A stretch of DNA of 64,000 nucleotides from Herbidospora sakaeratensis (GCF_001570525.1 NZ_BBXC01000019.1:62001-126000); one strand, 5' to 3'; shown: positions 1 to 8,866, counted from the first letter of the stretch. Made by a program: numbers and translations. Notes: generated by a model not told the origin, from the letters alone.

Positions 1-655
1 GCGCGCGGGTGAGCAGGTCGAGCAGCCAGGAGCGGATGACCGTGCCGTGACGCCAGCTCTTGAACGCTCCAGGGACGTCGGTGACGATGTCGGTGGCCTC
101 GAGCAGCTCCCAGCCCTCGGCGAAGGCCTGCATCATGCCATATTCGATGCCGTTGTGGACCATCTTCGCGAAGTGGCCGGCGCCGATCGACCCGGCGTGG
201 ACGAAACCGTCCTCGCCCTCGGGCTTGAGCGTGTCGAAGATCGGCCGCAGATGGGCGATGTCCTCGGGCTGGCCCCCCGCCATCAGCGCGTAGCCGTTCT
301 TCAGGCCCCACACGCCGCCGGAGACGCCGACGTCGACGAACTTGATGCCCTTCTCGGCGAGTTCCTTGCCGTGCTTCTGGTCGTCGACGTAGTGGGAGTT
401 GCCGCCGTCGATGATCACGTCACCGGCGGAGAGCGCGTCGCTCAGGGACGCGATGGTCGCCCGGGTGGGCTCACCGGCCGGGACCATCACCCAGACGGCG
501 CGCGGCGCCTCCAGGCGGTCGACGAGCTCCTTCAGGCTGCCGACGTCGCTGACGTCGGGGTCGCGGTCGTAACCGACGACCTCATGGCCACCGCGGCGCA
601 GCCGCTCGGCCATGTTGCCGCCCATCTTGCCCAGGCCGATCATGCCGATCTGCAT
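1..655 (-). CDS. gnd: 6-phosphogluconate dehydrogenase, decarboxylating (3' end outside window)
   Basis: Oxidises and decarboxylates 6-phosphogluconate to ribulose 5-phosphate in the cytosolic pentose phosphate pathway. Only the first 218 codons are inside the window. Visible are the nucleotide-binding motif GLGKMG (residues 7-12), DGGNS (83-87), the SGG loop (112-114) and the active-site stretch HFAKMVHNGIEYG with the catalytic lysine near residue 164. The ATG at 655 is preceded by a GGGGG-rich ribosome site. It lies 77 bp downstream of dnaN on the same strand; dnaN-gnd(-recF) order is usual in Streptosporangiales and streptomycetes. The short early motif spacing fits the shorter bacterial GntZ/YqeC-like type, but cofactor preference cannot be read from this part. 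Confidence 0.95.
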   Translation of the reverse strand, partial: MQIGMIGLGKMGGNMAERLRRGGHEVVGYDRDPDVSDVGSLKELVDRLEAPRAVWVMVPAGEPTRATIASLSDALSAGDVIIDGGNSHYVDDQKHGKELAEKGIKFVDVGVSGGVWGLKNGYALMAGGQPEDIAHLRPIFDTLKPEGEDGFVHAGSIGAGHFAKMVHNGIEYGMMQAFAEGWELLEATDIVTDVPGAFKSWRHGTVIRSWLLDLLTRA

Positions 656-732
656 GAGAGCACCCCCTCAGGGTTCCATCTACGGTCACGCGATTCGCCT
701 ACCCGACCCGAGGGTTGATCATACGGATTCGG

Positions 733-1869
733 TCAGCTTGAGAGGCGAATGGGCATGATCAGGTAGCGGTAGTCGGGTATGCCCCCATCTTCCACAGGCT
801 TTCCACCGGTGAGGATGGCGGGCTTCGTCGAGGTGGTGAACTGCAGGCGAGCAACGTCGGAATCGATCGCGCCGAGACCTTCGAGCAGGAACTGGTGGTT
901 GAAGGCGATGTTGATCTCGCCGCCGTCGAAGTCGACCGGCAGGACTTCCACAGCCTGTGCCTCGTCGCCGCTGCCCGCTTCGAGCACGACCTCGTCGCCC
1001 CGGAAGGCCAGCCGGACCGGGGTGTTGCGCTCGGCGACCAGGGCCACACGCTTGACGGCTTCGACGAAGGAGCTGGTGACCAGCTCGGCGCGGGCCGAGA
1101 ACTCGGTCGGCAGCAGCGAGCGGTACTTGGGGAACTCGGGGTCGAGCAGCCGCGTGGTGGTGCGCCGGCCGGAGCTGCTGAAGCCGATCATGCCCTCGCC
1201 GGTGCCGCCCACGGAGCTCAGGGCGATCTCGACCTCGGCGCCGGTGACCAGCGACTTGGCGGTGTCGGCGAGGGTCCGGCCCGGGATCATCGCGATGGCC
1301 TGGAAGTCGGGCTGGTCGGGCTGCCACTTGAGCTCGCGGACGGCCAGCCGGTAGCGGTCGGTCGCGGCCAGCGTGACCGTGTCGCCGTCGATCTCCATCC
1401 GGACGCCGGTCAGCATCGGCAGGGTGTCGTCCTTGCCGGCGGCGGTGGCCACCTGGGCGACGGCCGAGGCGAAGATGTCGCTGCCGACCCGGCCCGCGGC
1501 CGGCGGCATGGCCGGGAGCGAGGGATAGTCCTCCACCGGCATCGTCAGCAGGGTGAACCGGGCGGTGCCACAGGTCACGACCGCCTTGGCGCCTTCCACC
1601 ACGAAATCCACAGGCTGTGCGGGAAGCGCCCGGGTGATCTCGGCGAGCAGGCGGCCCGAGACCAGCACCACGCCGGACTCGCCGGTCTGCAGGTCGAGGG
1701 TCACCTCGGCGGAGACCTCGTAGTCGAACCCCGAGAGCTTGAGCTGCTGGTCGTCGGTGACCTCGAGGCGCATGCCGGCGAGGACCGGCACCGAGGGCCG
1801 GGCGGGGAGGCTGCGTGCCGTCCACGCGACGGCTTCGGCGAGCACGTCTCGGTCGACCCGGAACATCAC
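733..1869 (-). CDS. dnaN: DNA polymerase III sliding clamp, beta subunit
   Basis: Ring-shaped processivity clamp of the replisome. The 378-residue product has the full three-domain length of bacterial beta clamps; it opens with FRVDRDVLAEAVAWTAR and carries the domain 1 motif SGFDYEVSAEV, the middle-domain motif LPMLTGVRMEI, and the C-terminal motif YLIMPIRL that forms part of the partner-binding cleft. Two start codons lie side by side (GTG at 1869, ATG at 1866). It is directly downstream of oriC and reads away from it, as in nearly all actinobacteria. A full paralogue lies at 55468-56559 and a decayed fragment of this gene at 16690-16842. This copy is the likely essential one, by position and conservation. 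Confidence 0.98.
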   Translation of the reverse strand: MMFRVDRDVLAEAVAWTARSLPARPSVPVLAGMRLEVTDDQQLKLSGFDYEVSAEVTLDLQTGESGVVLVSGRLLAEITRALPAQPVDFVVEGAKAVVTCGTARFTLLTMPVEDYPSLPAMPPAAGRVGSDIFASAVAQVATAAGKDDTLPMLTGVRMEIDGDTVTLAATDRYRLAVRELKWQPDQPDFQAIAMIPGRTLADTAKSLVTGAEVEIALSSVGGTGEGMIGFSSSGRRTTTRLLDPEFPKYRSLLPTEFSARAELVTSSFVEAVKRVALVAERNTPVRLAFRGDEVVLEAGSGDEAQAVEVLPVDFDGGEINIAFNHQFLLEGLGAIDSDVARLQFTTSTKPAILTGGKPVEDGGIPDYRYLIMPIRLSS

Positions 1870-2467
1870 GTGGATCAGCCTCCTGTGGTGGGTGGGACGG
1901 CGTCGGGCGGTGATGGCTGGGGGCGGCGACGCGGTGGCGCTGAGGTGTGACTGCCCATCTTCGTCGCTTGCCGGGAGGTGTCAACTCCGGGATTTTTTGC
2001 TCCGGCCCGAGCTCGAAGGTTGCTCTTGACTTTCCTCTAGGTAGAGATATCGGTCGTCTTAATAGGCGCTGTGGAAATGTGGAAGAACCCCTATAACCGC
2101 AGGTCAGCGGCCGGATTTTTGTCCACAGCACCTGTGGACGACCTGGGGATTACTCAGCGCGTGCTGGGGATAACTTTTAGTTACCCACAGGCCGTCCACA
2201 GGTTTGCACCCAGTTATCCACCGGTTACCCACAGCTTATCCACAGGTTCTCCACATGAGACACGCCCGACACGGAGTGTGTTTTTTCCACTACCCACAGG
2301 TCATCCACAGCGCGTCCACAGGTTATCCACCGCTGGAGGGGGGCTTCTCCACAGGTTGTCCACAGAACTGTCCACAGCCCGGTGTGGCCTGTTGATCTAT
2401 GAGTTTCCAGCGCGCGACGAATTACACCTGTGTTCCGTGATCCACAGAGTTATCCACAGGCTGTGAA
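1870..2467. other. oriC: Chromosomal replication origin oriC
   Basis: Gene-free 598 bp between dnaN and dnaA. From about 2119 to 2458 I count roughly 16 DnaA-box-like nonamers, almost all in the same orientation. Perfect TTATCCACA occurs at 2236 and 2450, TTGTCCACA at 2119 and 2356; one-mismatch forms lie at 2181, 2192, 2214, 2225, 2247, 2290, 2301, 2312, 2323, 2345, 2368 and 2438. Short T-runs (1991-1998, 2281-2286) are the only AT-rich spots that could serve unwinding. The 1870-2040 part holds the likely dnaN promoter and leader. Placement, size and box number match streptomycete-type oriC. Confidence 0.95.
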
Positions 2468-4171
2468 TCAAGAGGTGCGTGCGCGCTGCTTGATCCGGGT
2501 CGTCAGCTCGTTGACCTGGTTGTACATCGAGCGCCGCTCGGCCATCAGGGAGCGGATCTTCCGCTCGCTGTGCATAACAGTGGTGTGGTCACGGCCGCCG
2601 AACTGGGCGCCGATCTTCGGCAGCGAGAGGTCGGTGAGCTCCCGGGCCAGGTACATGGCGATCTGACGGGCCACCACGAGGGCCCGCGACCGCGATCCGC
2701 CGCACAGGTCGTCGAGCGAGACGCCGAAGTACTCCGCGGTCGTCGACATGATGAGCGCGATCGTGATCTCGGTGCTGGAGCTGTCCTCGGTGATGAGGTC
2801 CTTCAGCACGATCTCGGTCAGCCCGATGTCCACCGACTGCCGGTTGAGCGACGCGAAGGCCGTCACCCTTATTAGTGCGCCTTCGAGCTCACGGATGTTG
2901 GTGGCGATCCGGCTGGCGATGTACTCCAGCACGTCGGGCGGCGCGGCCAGGCCCTCCTGGATCGCCTTCTTGCGCAGGATCGCGATGCGCGTCTCGAGCT
3001 CGGGCGGCTGCACGTCGGTGATCAGCCCCCACTCGAAGCGGTTGCGGAGCCGGTCCTCCAGCGTGACGAGCTGTTTCGGCGCCCGGTCGCTGGAGATCAC
3101 GATCTGCTTGCTGCTGTTGTGGAGCGTGTTGAAGGTGTGGAAGAACTCCTCCTGCGTCTGCTCCTTGCCCTCGAGGAACTGGATGTCGTCCACGAGGAGG
3201 ATGTCCACAGCCCGGAACCGCGCCCGGAACCCGTCGGCCTTGTGGTCGCGGATGCTGTTGATGAAGTCGTTGGTGAACTCCTCGGAGCTCACGTACCGCA
3301 CCCGCGCACCTTCATACAGGCTCTGCGCGTAGTGACCGATGGCATGGAGAAGGTGCGTCTTCCCCAGCCCCGAATCCCCATAGATGAAGAGTGGGTTGTA
3401 CGCCTTGGCCGGCGCCTCGGCCACCGCGACCGCCGCCGCGTGGGCGAACCGGTTGCTCGCGCCGATGACGAACGTCTCAAAGGTGTACTTGGCGTTCAGC
3501 CGCGCGGGCTCACCCGGCTTGCCGCCGGAGGGCCGGGGCGGCGCCTTGTCGTTCTTCTCCTCAGCCTGTGGATACTGCGTGTACGGCTGCTCGGCGGGCG
3601 GCGGCGCACCTGGGACTCCCTGTGGGCGACCCTGTGGAAAATCAGCCTGCTGCTCTGTGGGCTCCTGGTGAAAGCCCTGGCCGAAGCCTTGCGGAGATTG
3701 CACAGGCTGTTGAAAGCCATGATCCCCAGGCTGGGGAAAACCACCGGAACCGGTGGGCTGGGGATAACCGCCGGGGGTCCCGGCCTGGGGAAAACCACCC
3801 GACGGGGTGCTCTGGGGATACCCGGGCGTACCGGTCTGGGGAAAAGCCGGACCGCCACTCTGGGGAAAACCACCCGGACGGCCGTAGTTCTGCTGCTTGG
3901 GTTCCGCCTGGGTCGCGGTCGGATCGACCATCACCGCGATGCGGACCGGCCGGCCGAACTCCTGCGACAGCGCCTGCATGATGAGCGGCCGCAGCCGCAC
4001 CTCGATGACCTCTTTGGCGAAGTCGTTGGGGGCGGCCAGCAGAATCGTGTCGTTGATCAGCCCGGACGGCTGCGTCATCTGCAGGAACGCGCGCTGCTGA
4101 CCCGAGACTCCCTGGTCGAGGAGTGTGGTGAGCGCTCTCGCCCACAACTGGTTGAGGTCGACGCCGTCCAC
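2468..4171 (-). CDS. dnaA: Chromosomal replication initiator DnaA
   Basis: AAA+ ATPase that binds DnaA boxes and melts oriC. The 567-residue product shows domain I (1-85), a long Pro/Gly/Gln linker domain II (about 90-225) built from GFPQ/GYPQ repeats, an AAA+ domain with Walker A GDSGLGKT (265-272) and Walker [10 protein letters not shown] (324-332), and a C-terminal DNA-binding domain with the DnaA signature [12 protein letters not shown] near residue 525. The linker makes it longer than the roughly 500-residue mycobacterial protein and like streptomycete DnaA. The start is ATG at 4171. The gene reads towards oriC; the last DnaA box begins 10 bp upstream of its stop. DnaA boxes upstream suggest autoregulation. 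Confidence 0.98.
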   Translation of the reverse strand: MDGVDLNQLWARALTTLLDQGVSGQQRAFLQMTQPSGLINDTILLAAPNDFAKEVIEVRLRPLIMQALSQEFGRPVRIAVMVDPTATQAEPKQQNYGRPGGFPQSGGPAFPQTGTPGYPQSTPSGGFPQAGTPGGYPQPTGSGGFPQPGDHGFQQPVQSPQGFGQGFHQEPTEQQADFPQGRPQGVPGAPPPAEQPYTQYPQAEEKNDKAPPRPSGGKPGEPARLNAKYTFETFVIGASNRFAHAAAVAVAEAPAKAYNPLFIYGDSGLGKTHLLHAIGHYAQSLYEGARVRYVSSEEFTNDFINSIRDHKADGFRARFRAVDILLVDDIQFLEGKEQTQEEFFHTFNTLHNSSKQIVISSDRAPKQLVTLEDRLRNRFEWGLITDVQPPELETRIAILRKKAIQEGLAAPPDVLEYIASRIATNIRELEGALIRVTAFASLNRQSVDIGLTEIVLKDLITEDSSSTEITIALIMSTTAEYFGVSLDDLCGGSRSRALVVARQIAMYLARELTDLSLPKIGAQFGGRDHTTVMHSERKIRSLMAERRSMYNQVNELTTRIKQRARTS

Positions 4172-4222
4172 CGTTCGGCACTCCTCCCTGACGCGGTCCC
4201 CATGATCGCTCGCCGCGTGTCG

Positions 4223-4442
4223 TTATCCACACCCGCCTCGACCGGTCTGGTCCCGGTGGCGCCGGCCCCCGCTGTGACTATCCACAGAAGATCCACAGGA
4301 GATCCACAGGTGCTCTGGGTGTGGAGGGAAGGGCTGGACGCCTGACAGTAGCGGTGTGCGCGACCTGCGTTCAAGACGTTGTCCACAGCCTACTGGCACC
4401 CGTTGCCCACAGGATGTGGATGACCAAGGACCGTGTGGATAA
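4223..4442. promoter_or_regulatory. DnaA-box cluster in the dnaA upstream region
   Basis: TTATCCACA at 4223-4231, CTATCCACA at 4278-4286, two ATCCACAGG repeats just after, TTGTCCACA at 4379-4387 and an inverse TTATCCACA at 4434-4442. They sit between dnaA (minus) and rpmH (plus), where the dnaA promoter must lie. DnaA autorepression through such boxes is established in Escherichia coli and Streptomyces; here it is inferred from position. Apart from these boxes and the rpmH promoter, the 444-bp gap holds nothing I recognise. Confidence 0.75.
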
Positions 4443-4475
4443 CCCCACAGCCTGTGGAAAACTAGGGGTGCCGGT

Positions 4476-4505
4476 TTGACCATTCGGGCGTCTACCCCGT
4501 AACGT
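4476..4505 (+). promoter_or_regulatory. Candidate rpmH promoter
   Basis: TTGACC at 4476-4481 and TAACGT at 4500-4505 are separated by 18 bp, a good match to actinobacterial SigA/HrdB promoters. It lies 111 bp upstream of the rpmH start and drives away from dnaA. Sequence match only. Confidence 0.5.
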
Positions 4506-4615
4506 GACCCGGTCGGCTTTCTCGGGACGGCTCTTTCGCATGCCCTGTGCCCGGTGGGCCGTAAACTTTGGTCTAATCGCCCTAACGACAGGGCACATCT
4601 AGCCTGGAGCCCATC

Positions 4616-4753
4616 GTGAGCAAGCGTACTTTCCAGCCGAACAACCGCCGTCGCGCGAAGACCCACGGCTTCCGGCTGCGCATGCGCACCCGCGCCGGCC
4701 GCGCCATCCTGGCCGCCCGCCGCCGCAAGGGCCGTCACGACCTCACCGTCTGA
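4616..4753 (+). CDS. rpmH: 50S ribosomal protein L34
   Basis: A 45-residue, very basic large-subunit protein starting [19 protein letters not shown] and ending GRHDLTV, the canonical L34 sequence and length. It starts at GTG 4616 with GGAG nine bases upstream and stops with TGA at 4751-4753. It opens the conserved plus-strand block rpmH-rnpA-yidD-yidC-jag-rsmG and is divergent from dnaA, as in almost all bacteria. Confidence 0.97.
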   Translation: MSKRTFQPNNRRRAKTHGFRLRMRTRAGRAILAARRRKGRHDLTV

Positions 4754-4774
4754 CCGGCACTTCGTAGCAGCCCC

Positions 4775-4800
4775 GCCCGCCGTCACCTCTGACGGCGGGC
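4775..4800 (+). terminator. Stem-loop between rpmH and rnpA
   Basis: Perfect 11-bp stem GCCCGCCGTCA / TGACGGCGGGC with loop CCTC, followed by a weak T-rich stretch. It may be a partial terminator or processing site that lets rpmH exceed rnpA in expression. Confidence 0.6.
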
Positions 4801-4821
4801 TACTTGTTAAGGAAGTATCCG

Positions 4822-5178
4822 GTGCTCCCGCCCGCTTCCCGCATGCGCAAAGGCGAGGAGTTCGCCGAGGCGATCCGGCGCGGGCACCGCGCCGGTAGAC
4901 CCTCCCTGGTCGTCCACTTCACCGCTGTGGAGGCCGACGAGGCCCCGATCGTCGGGTTCGTCGTCAGTAAGGCCGTGGGTGACGCGGTCACCAGGAACAG
5001 GGTCAAACGGAGACTCAGACACCTGATGCGGGCACGTCTGCACCTCCTTCCGCGAGGTAGCCTGCTGGTGGTACGCGCCAATCCACCGGCCGCGTCCGCG
5101 CGCAGCGAGCACCTGGCCGCCGATCTCGATGTCGCGCTCCAGCGACTGATCCGGCGGCCGCGGGATGGACGGTCATGA
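4822..5178 (+). CDS. rnpA: Ribonuclease P protein component
   Basis: Protein cofactor of RNase P, which matures the 5' ends of tRNAs. I place the start at GTG 4822 because AAGGAAG lies six bases upstream; the frame stays open further up only to a weak TTG. The 118-residue basic protein shows the family core: [12 protein letters not shown] near the start, then [24 protein letters not shown], where the RNR motif binds pre-tRNA leader and P RNA. It overlaps yidD by four bases (ATGA), implying translational coupling. Confidence 0.96.
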   Translation: MLPPASRMRKGEEFAEAIRRGHRAGRPSLVVHFTAVEADEAPIVGFVVSKAVGDAVTRNRVKRRLRHLMRARLHLLPRGSLLVVRANPPAASARSEHLAADLDVALQRLIRRPRDGRS

Positions 5179-5453
5179 CAACCGAGCAGCCCCAGCCGGT
5201 CACGCCGGTCTCGACGGCTGCCCGCGTATTGATCGTCCCGATCAGGTTCTACCGGGCGTTCATCAGTCCCCTCCTGGGGCCTCGATGCCGCTTCTATCCC
5301 TCTTGCAGCGCGTACGGTCTCGAGGCGATCGCCGTGCACGGGGCGCTGCGCGGGGTGTGGTTGACCATCCGTCGCATCGGCCGATGCCATCCCTTCCACC
5401 CCGGCGGGTTCGATCCCGTGCCCCCTCGACCCCACGACAAGCAAGGGAGCTAG
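5175..5453 (+). CDS. yidD: Membrane protein insertion efficiency factor YidD
   Basis: A small (92-residue) membrane-associated protein that assists YidC-dependent insertion. It has the family signature [27 protein letters not shown] with the conserved cysteines, and [13 protein letters not shown] near the C-terminus. The start codon ATG overlaps the rnpA stop and the stop lies five bases before yidC, so the three genes are one operon. The N-terminal amphipathic helix is extended by about 15 polar residues. Confidence 0.95.
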   Translation: MTTEQPQPVTPVSTAARVLIVPIRFYRAFISPLLGPRCRFYPSCSAYGLEAIAVHGALRGVWLTIRRIGRCHPFHPGGFDPVPPRPHDKQGS

Positions 5454-5457
5454 CTCG

Positions 5458-6405
5458 GTGGAGCTGTCCTGGCTGAACTGGCTGTATACGGCCATCGCCT
5501 GGGTGATCACCCATATTCACAACTTCTACAGCCTCGTCCTCAGCCCCGATAACGGGCTGAACTGGGCGCTGACCATCATCACGCTGACCGTGCTGATGCG
5601 AATCCTGATCTTCCCGCTCTTCCTGAAGCAGATGCGCTCCTCGAAGAAGATGCAGGAGCTCGCGCCCAAGGTCCAGGATCTGCGCAAGCGTTACAAGAAC
5701 GACAAGCAGCGCATGAACCAGGAGGTCATGCGCGTCTACCAGGAGGCGGGCGCCAACCCCCTGGGCGGCTGTCTGCCGGTCATCGCGCAGTTCCCGATCT
5801 TCATCTCGATGTTCACCGTGCTGAACGCGATGGCCCACGGCCAGCCCCGCTTCGGCATGACGCAGGAGCTCGTCGACAGCGCCCGCGCCGCCCACATCTT
5901 CGGCGCCCCCCTCCCGGCGACCTTCTTCACCAGCGCCGCCGACATCGAGAAGTACGGCGCCGACCCGGTCATCGCCAAGATCGTTCTGGTCATCTTCGTC
6001 GCGATCTCGTCGCTGACGACCTTCCTGACCGTCCGGCAGAGCGTGACCCGCTCGATGGCGCAGATGCCCGACAACCCCATGGCGCAGCAGCAGAAGATCC
6101 TGATGTACATCTCGCCGCTGTTCGCCGTGTTCTCCCTGAACTTCCCGCTGGGCCTGATCCTCTACTGGGTCACCACCAACGTGTGGACCCTCGGCCAGCA
6201 GCACTGGTTCTACAGCCGCAACCCGATGCCGCAGTTCGACGCCAAGGGCAACCTGATCCCCGTCGAGGTCAAGCCGGGCTTCTTCGCGCGCTTCCGCAAG
6301 ACCCCGCCCGTTTCCGAGCAGCCGGCGGAGCCAGAGCCTAAGATCGTCCGTCAGCAGCCGACGCGCCAATCACGTAGCAAGCGGACCGGCAGCAAGAAGT
6401 CGTGA
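5458..6405 (+). CDS. yidC: Membrane protein insertase YidC/Oxa1
   Basis: Polytopic insertase that places proteins in the cytoplasmic membrane alone or with SecYEG. The 315-residue protein is of the five-helix Gram-positive type: N-terminal hydrophobic segments, the family core GLNWALTIITLTVLMRILIF carrying the hydrophilic-groove arginine, the coiled loop QKIL/KMQELAPKVQDLRKRYK, then QFPIFISMF and the last helices around FPLGLILYWVTTN. The C-terminus is basic (SRSKRTGSKKS), as expected for ribosome contact. It starts at GTG 5458, five bases after yidD; jag follows after 14 bp. Confidence 0.96.
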   Translation: MELSWLNWLYTAIAWVITHIHNFYSLVLSPDNGLNWALTIITLTVLMRILIFPLFLKQMRSSKKMQELAPKVQDLRKRYKNDKQRMNQEVMRVYQEAGANPLGGCLPVIAQFPIFISMFTVLNAMAHGQPRFGMTQELVDSARAAHIFGAPLPATFFTSAADIEKYGADPVIAKIVLVIFVAISSLTTFLTVRQSVTRSMAQMPDNPMAQQQKILMYISPLFAVFSLNFPLGLILYWVTTNVWTLGQQHWFYSRNPMPQFDAKGNLIPVEVKPGFFARFRKTPPVSEQPAEPEPKIVRQQPTRQSRSKRTGSKKS

Positions 6406-6419
6406 GAGGGAGTTCCCAC

Positions 6420-6914
6420 GTGACCGAAGCCGAGGAGACCGTCAAGGCGGCTCCGAGCGTCGCCGCCCTGGAGCAGGAGGGCGAGATCGCCGCCGACTAC
6501 GTCGAGGGGCTGCTCGACATAGCCGACCTCGACGGCGACATCGACATGGACGTCGAGGGCGACCGCGCCCTCGTCTCCGTGATCGGCCTCAAGGGCGGCG
6601 ACCTGGTCGGCCCCGGCGGCGAGGTCCTGGAGGCCCTCCAGGAACTGACCCGCCTGGCCGTCCACCGGCAGACCGGCGAACGCTCGCGGCTGATGCTCGA
6701 CGTCGCGGGTTACCGCGAGCGCCGCCGCGAGGAACTCACCAAGATCGGTGTCGCCGCCGTCGACGACGTCAAGTCGTCCGGCGAGCCGAAGGCCCTCAAG
6801 CCGATGACGCCGTTCGAGCGCAAGGTCATCCACGACGCCGTCGCCGCCGCCGGCCTGCGCAGCGAGTCAGAGGGGGAGGAGCCCCGGCGTTTCGTCGTGG
6901 TCCTGCCCGCCTGA
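6420..6914 (+). CDS. jag: Jag/KhpB-type RNA-binding protein
   Basis: KH-R3H RNA-binding protein, the usual partner gene of yidC. I start it at GTG 6420 with GAGGGAG about eight bases upstream rather than at the overlapping upstream codon at 6402. The 164-residue product has a KH domain (about 20-100, with LKGGDLVGPGGEVLEALQEL as the GxxG-like loop) followed by an R3H domain near the C-terminus with ALKPMTPFERKVIHDAVAA and the family ending EGEEPRRFVVV. The N-terminal Jag domain of Firmicutes is absent, which is normal for actinobacteria. A strong terminator follows. Confidence 0.95.
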   Translation: MTEAEETVKAAPSVAALEQEGEIAADYVEGLLDIADLDGDIDMDVEGDRALVSVIGLKGGDLVGPGGEVLEALQELTRLAVHRQTGERSRLMLDVAGYRERRREELTKIGVAAVDDVKSSGEPKALKPMTPFERKVIHDAVAAAGLRSESEGEEPRRFVVVLPA

Positions 6915-6929
6915 CACTCCCGCCTGTGG

Positions 6930-6963
6930 AAACCGCCGCCCCGTCCCGGGTCGGCGGTTTTCT
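6930..6963 (+). terminator. Rho-independent terminator after jag
   Basis: AAACCGCCG (6930-6938) pairs with CGGCGGTTT (6952-6960), followed by TCTTTG. It closes the rpmH-jag transcript and separates it from rsmG. Confidence 0.75.
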
Positions 6964-7008
6964 TTGTCTGTACGGCTTACGCCTGCACTTTTGGCCTGCC
7001 GCGCACAG

Positions 7009-7052
7009 TTGTCCACAGGACACACACCGCAGTATCCACAGGTTTATCCACA
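7009..7052. promoter_or_regulatory. Three DnaA boxes upstream of rsmG
   Basis: TTGTCCACA at 7009-7017, GTATCCACA at 7032-7040 and TTATCCACA at 7044-7052 stand in the same orientation inside the 179-bp jag-rsmG gap, 40-85 bp before the rsmG start. The density is far above chance for a GC-rich genome. Confidence 0.7.
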
Positions 7053-7093
7053 GGCTTCCTGGCCGTCGTCCACCGCCCGATACCCTACGAGGG

Positions 7094-7771
7094 ATGACCG
7101 AAGAAATGAGCAACCAGCAGCCCCCCGAAGCCGCCATCGCGGTGTTCGCGGGTGACGCCTTGGCCCAGGCGGAAACGTATGCCTCCCTGCTGGCCGGGCC
7201 GGGGGTGGTGCGTGGGCTGCTCGGCCCTCGGGAAGTCCCTCGGATCTGGGATCGCCACCTGTTGAACTGTGCCGTGATCGCCGAAGCGGTGCCGCCCGAC
7301 GTGAAACTCGTCGACATCGGCTCGGGCGCGGGCCTGCCGGGCATCGTCCTGGCGATCGTCCGCCCCGACGTGACCGTCACACTCCTTGAACCGTTGCTCA
7401 GGCGCACCGTCTTCCTCGAAGAGTGCGTCGAGACCCTCAAGTTGCGCAACGTCGAGGTGCTCCGCGGCCGCGCCGAAGAACTGAAGGGCAAACGCACCTT
7501 CGACGTCGCCACCGCCAGGGCCGTCGCCCCCCTCGACCGCCTGCTCTCCTGGTCGCTCCCCCTGCTCCGCGAGGGCGGAGAGCTCCTGGCCATGAAGGGG
7601 GAACGGGCTGCCGAAGAATTGGCGGGCGCCGACACCCAATTGTCCGCTCACGGGGCAAAGACGGCCGAGCTTGTCACGGTCGGGCGCGGTAAAGTCGATC
7701 CGCCTGCAACTCTGGTCCGCGTCATCGCCGGCGCCGGTTCACGAGCTGCACAGCGCCGACGTAAGAGGTAG
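7094..7771 (+). CDS. rsmG: 16S rRNA (guanine-N7) methyltransferase RsmG
   Basis: SAM-dependent methyltransferase modifying G527 of 16S rRNA. The 225-residue product has the N-terminal helical part (GVVRGLLGPREVPRIWDRHLLNCAV) followed by the SAM motif LVDIGSGAGLPGIVLAI and post-motif residues TLLEPLLRRTVFLEE, all family hallmarks. The start at ATG 7094 is my choice; GAGGG lies immediately before it, and a second ATG 7106 would give a more normal spacing, so the true N-terminus may be four residues shorter. Loss of this gene is known to give low-level streptomycin resistance. Confidence 0.95.
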   Translation: MTEEMSNQQPPEAAIAVFAGDALAQAETYASLLAGPGVVRGLLGPREVPRIWDRHLLNCAVIAEAVPPDVKLVDIGSGAGLPGIVLAIVRPDVTVTLLEPLLRRTVFLEECVETLKLRNVEVLRGRAEELKGKRTFDVATARAVAPLDRLLSWSLPLLREGGELLAMKGERAAEELAGADTQLSAHGAKTAELVTVGRGKVDPPATLVRVIAGAGSRAAQRRRKR

Positions 7772-7924
7772 TCGCGGTCGGGCCGGGAACGATCGAACGA
7801 CCTGTTGAATCAACCCGGGACGACCCGAAAGACTCGCGGCGACGCGACGAGCGCGGCCTGATGGGGGTGGGGCCGCACTCCCGCTCCGAACCACCGGCCA
7901 AGGCCGGTCGAAAGGACGACCAAG

Positions 7925-8866
7925 GTGTCCCAGCCCCCGCTAAGCCCCGGTGATTCCCCGCTGGTTCGAGAGGCACTGAGTTCTGTGGTTTCACGTGAAA
8001 CAGCCGCGCCCGGCAAGCCGGCCGCCGACGGCCCCGTCGGATACTCCGCCCGCCGCGACGGCGACTGGCCACGCCCGCCCAAGACCCGAGTGATCTGCAT
8101 TTGCAACCAGAAGGGCGGCGTGGGCAAGACGACCAGCGCCGTGAACCTGGCCGCGGCCCTCTCGATGCACGGCCTGCGGGTCCTCGTGGTCGACCTCGAC
8201 CCGCAGGGGAACGCCTCTACGGCATTGGCCACCGAACACCGAGCCGGGACACCTTCCATTTATCAGGTCCTCGTGGAAGACCTTCCGATGGAGTCGATCG
8301 TGACCCAGGTCCCGGACATGCCGGGCCTGTTCTGCGCTCCGGCGACCCTCGACCTGGCCGGCGCGGAGATCGAACTGGTGCCGATGGTGGGCCGTGAGAC
8401 CCGGTTGCGGCGCGCGTTCGCGGCGTACGAGTCGGCGCAGATGGACTACATCCTGATCGACTGCCCGCCGTCCCTGGGCCTGCTGACGGTCAACGCCCTG
8501 GCGGCCGCACAGGAAGTCTTGATCCCCATCCAGTGCGAGTACTACGCCCTGGAAGGTCTGACCCAGCTCCTCCAGAACGTCGAGCTGGTCCGCGTCCACC
8601 TGAACCAGACCCTGAACGTGTCGACCATCCTGCTGACGATGTACGACGGCCGCACCCGCCTGGCTTCCCAGGTGGCGGAGGAAGTCCGCTCCCACTTCGG
8701 CGCCACCGTGGTCGACGCGGTCATCCCCCGGAGCGTCCGGGTGTCCGAGGCGCCCAGTTATGGCCAGTCGGTCATGACCTACGACCCGGGTTCGAGCGGC
8801 GCGATGGCCTACATGGACGCGGCACGAGAGATCGCGTACCGCGGTGCCGCTGTCGCGGAAGCGTGA
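7925..8866 (+). CDS. parA: Chromosome partitioning ATPase ParA
   Basis: Walker-type ATPase that positions origins with ParB. The 313-residue product has an unstructured, Pro-rich N-terminal extension of about 50 residues, then the deviant Walker A motif KGGVGKTT (63-70), VVDLDPQGNAST, and DYILIDCPPSLG (Walker B). It starts at GTG 7925 with AAAGGA upstream. A parS site lies inside the gene and encodes residues V22-T26 (VSRET). parB follows 112 bp downstream on the same strand. Confidence 0.97.
   Translation: MSQPPLSPGDSPLVREALSSVVSRETAAPGKPAADGPVGYSARRDGDWPRPPKTRVICICNQKGGVGKTTSAVNLAAALSMHGLRVLVVDLDPQGNASTALATEHRAGTPSIYQVLVEDLPMESIVTQVPDMPGLFCAPATLDLAGAEIELVPMVGRETRLRRAFAAYESAQMDYILIDCPPSLGLLTVNALAAAQEVLIPIQCEYYALEGLTQLLQNVELVRVHLNQTLNVSTILLTMYDGRTRLASQVAEEVRSHFGATVVDAVIPRSVRVSEAPSYGQSVMTYDPGSSGAMAYMDAAREIAYRGAAVAEA
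7988..8001. promoter_or_regulatory. parS site 1 (inside parA)
   Basis: Perfect GTTTCACGTGAAAC palindrome, the conserved ParB-binding core, within the 5' part of the parA reading frame. Confidence 0.95.

Noticed and set aside
719-2131. A 470-codon minus-strand frame over dnaN and part of oriC
   Set aside because: Shifted frame of dnaN, continuing into noncoding origin DNA; Arg/Pro-rich translation.
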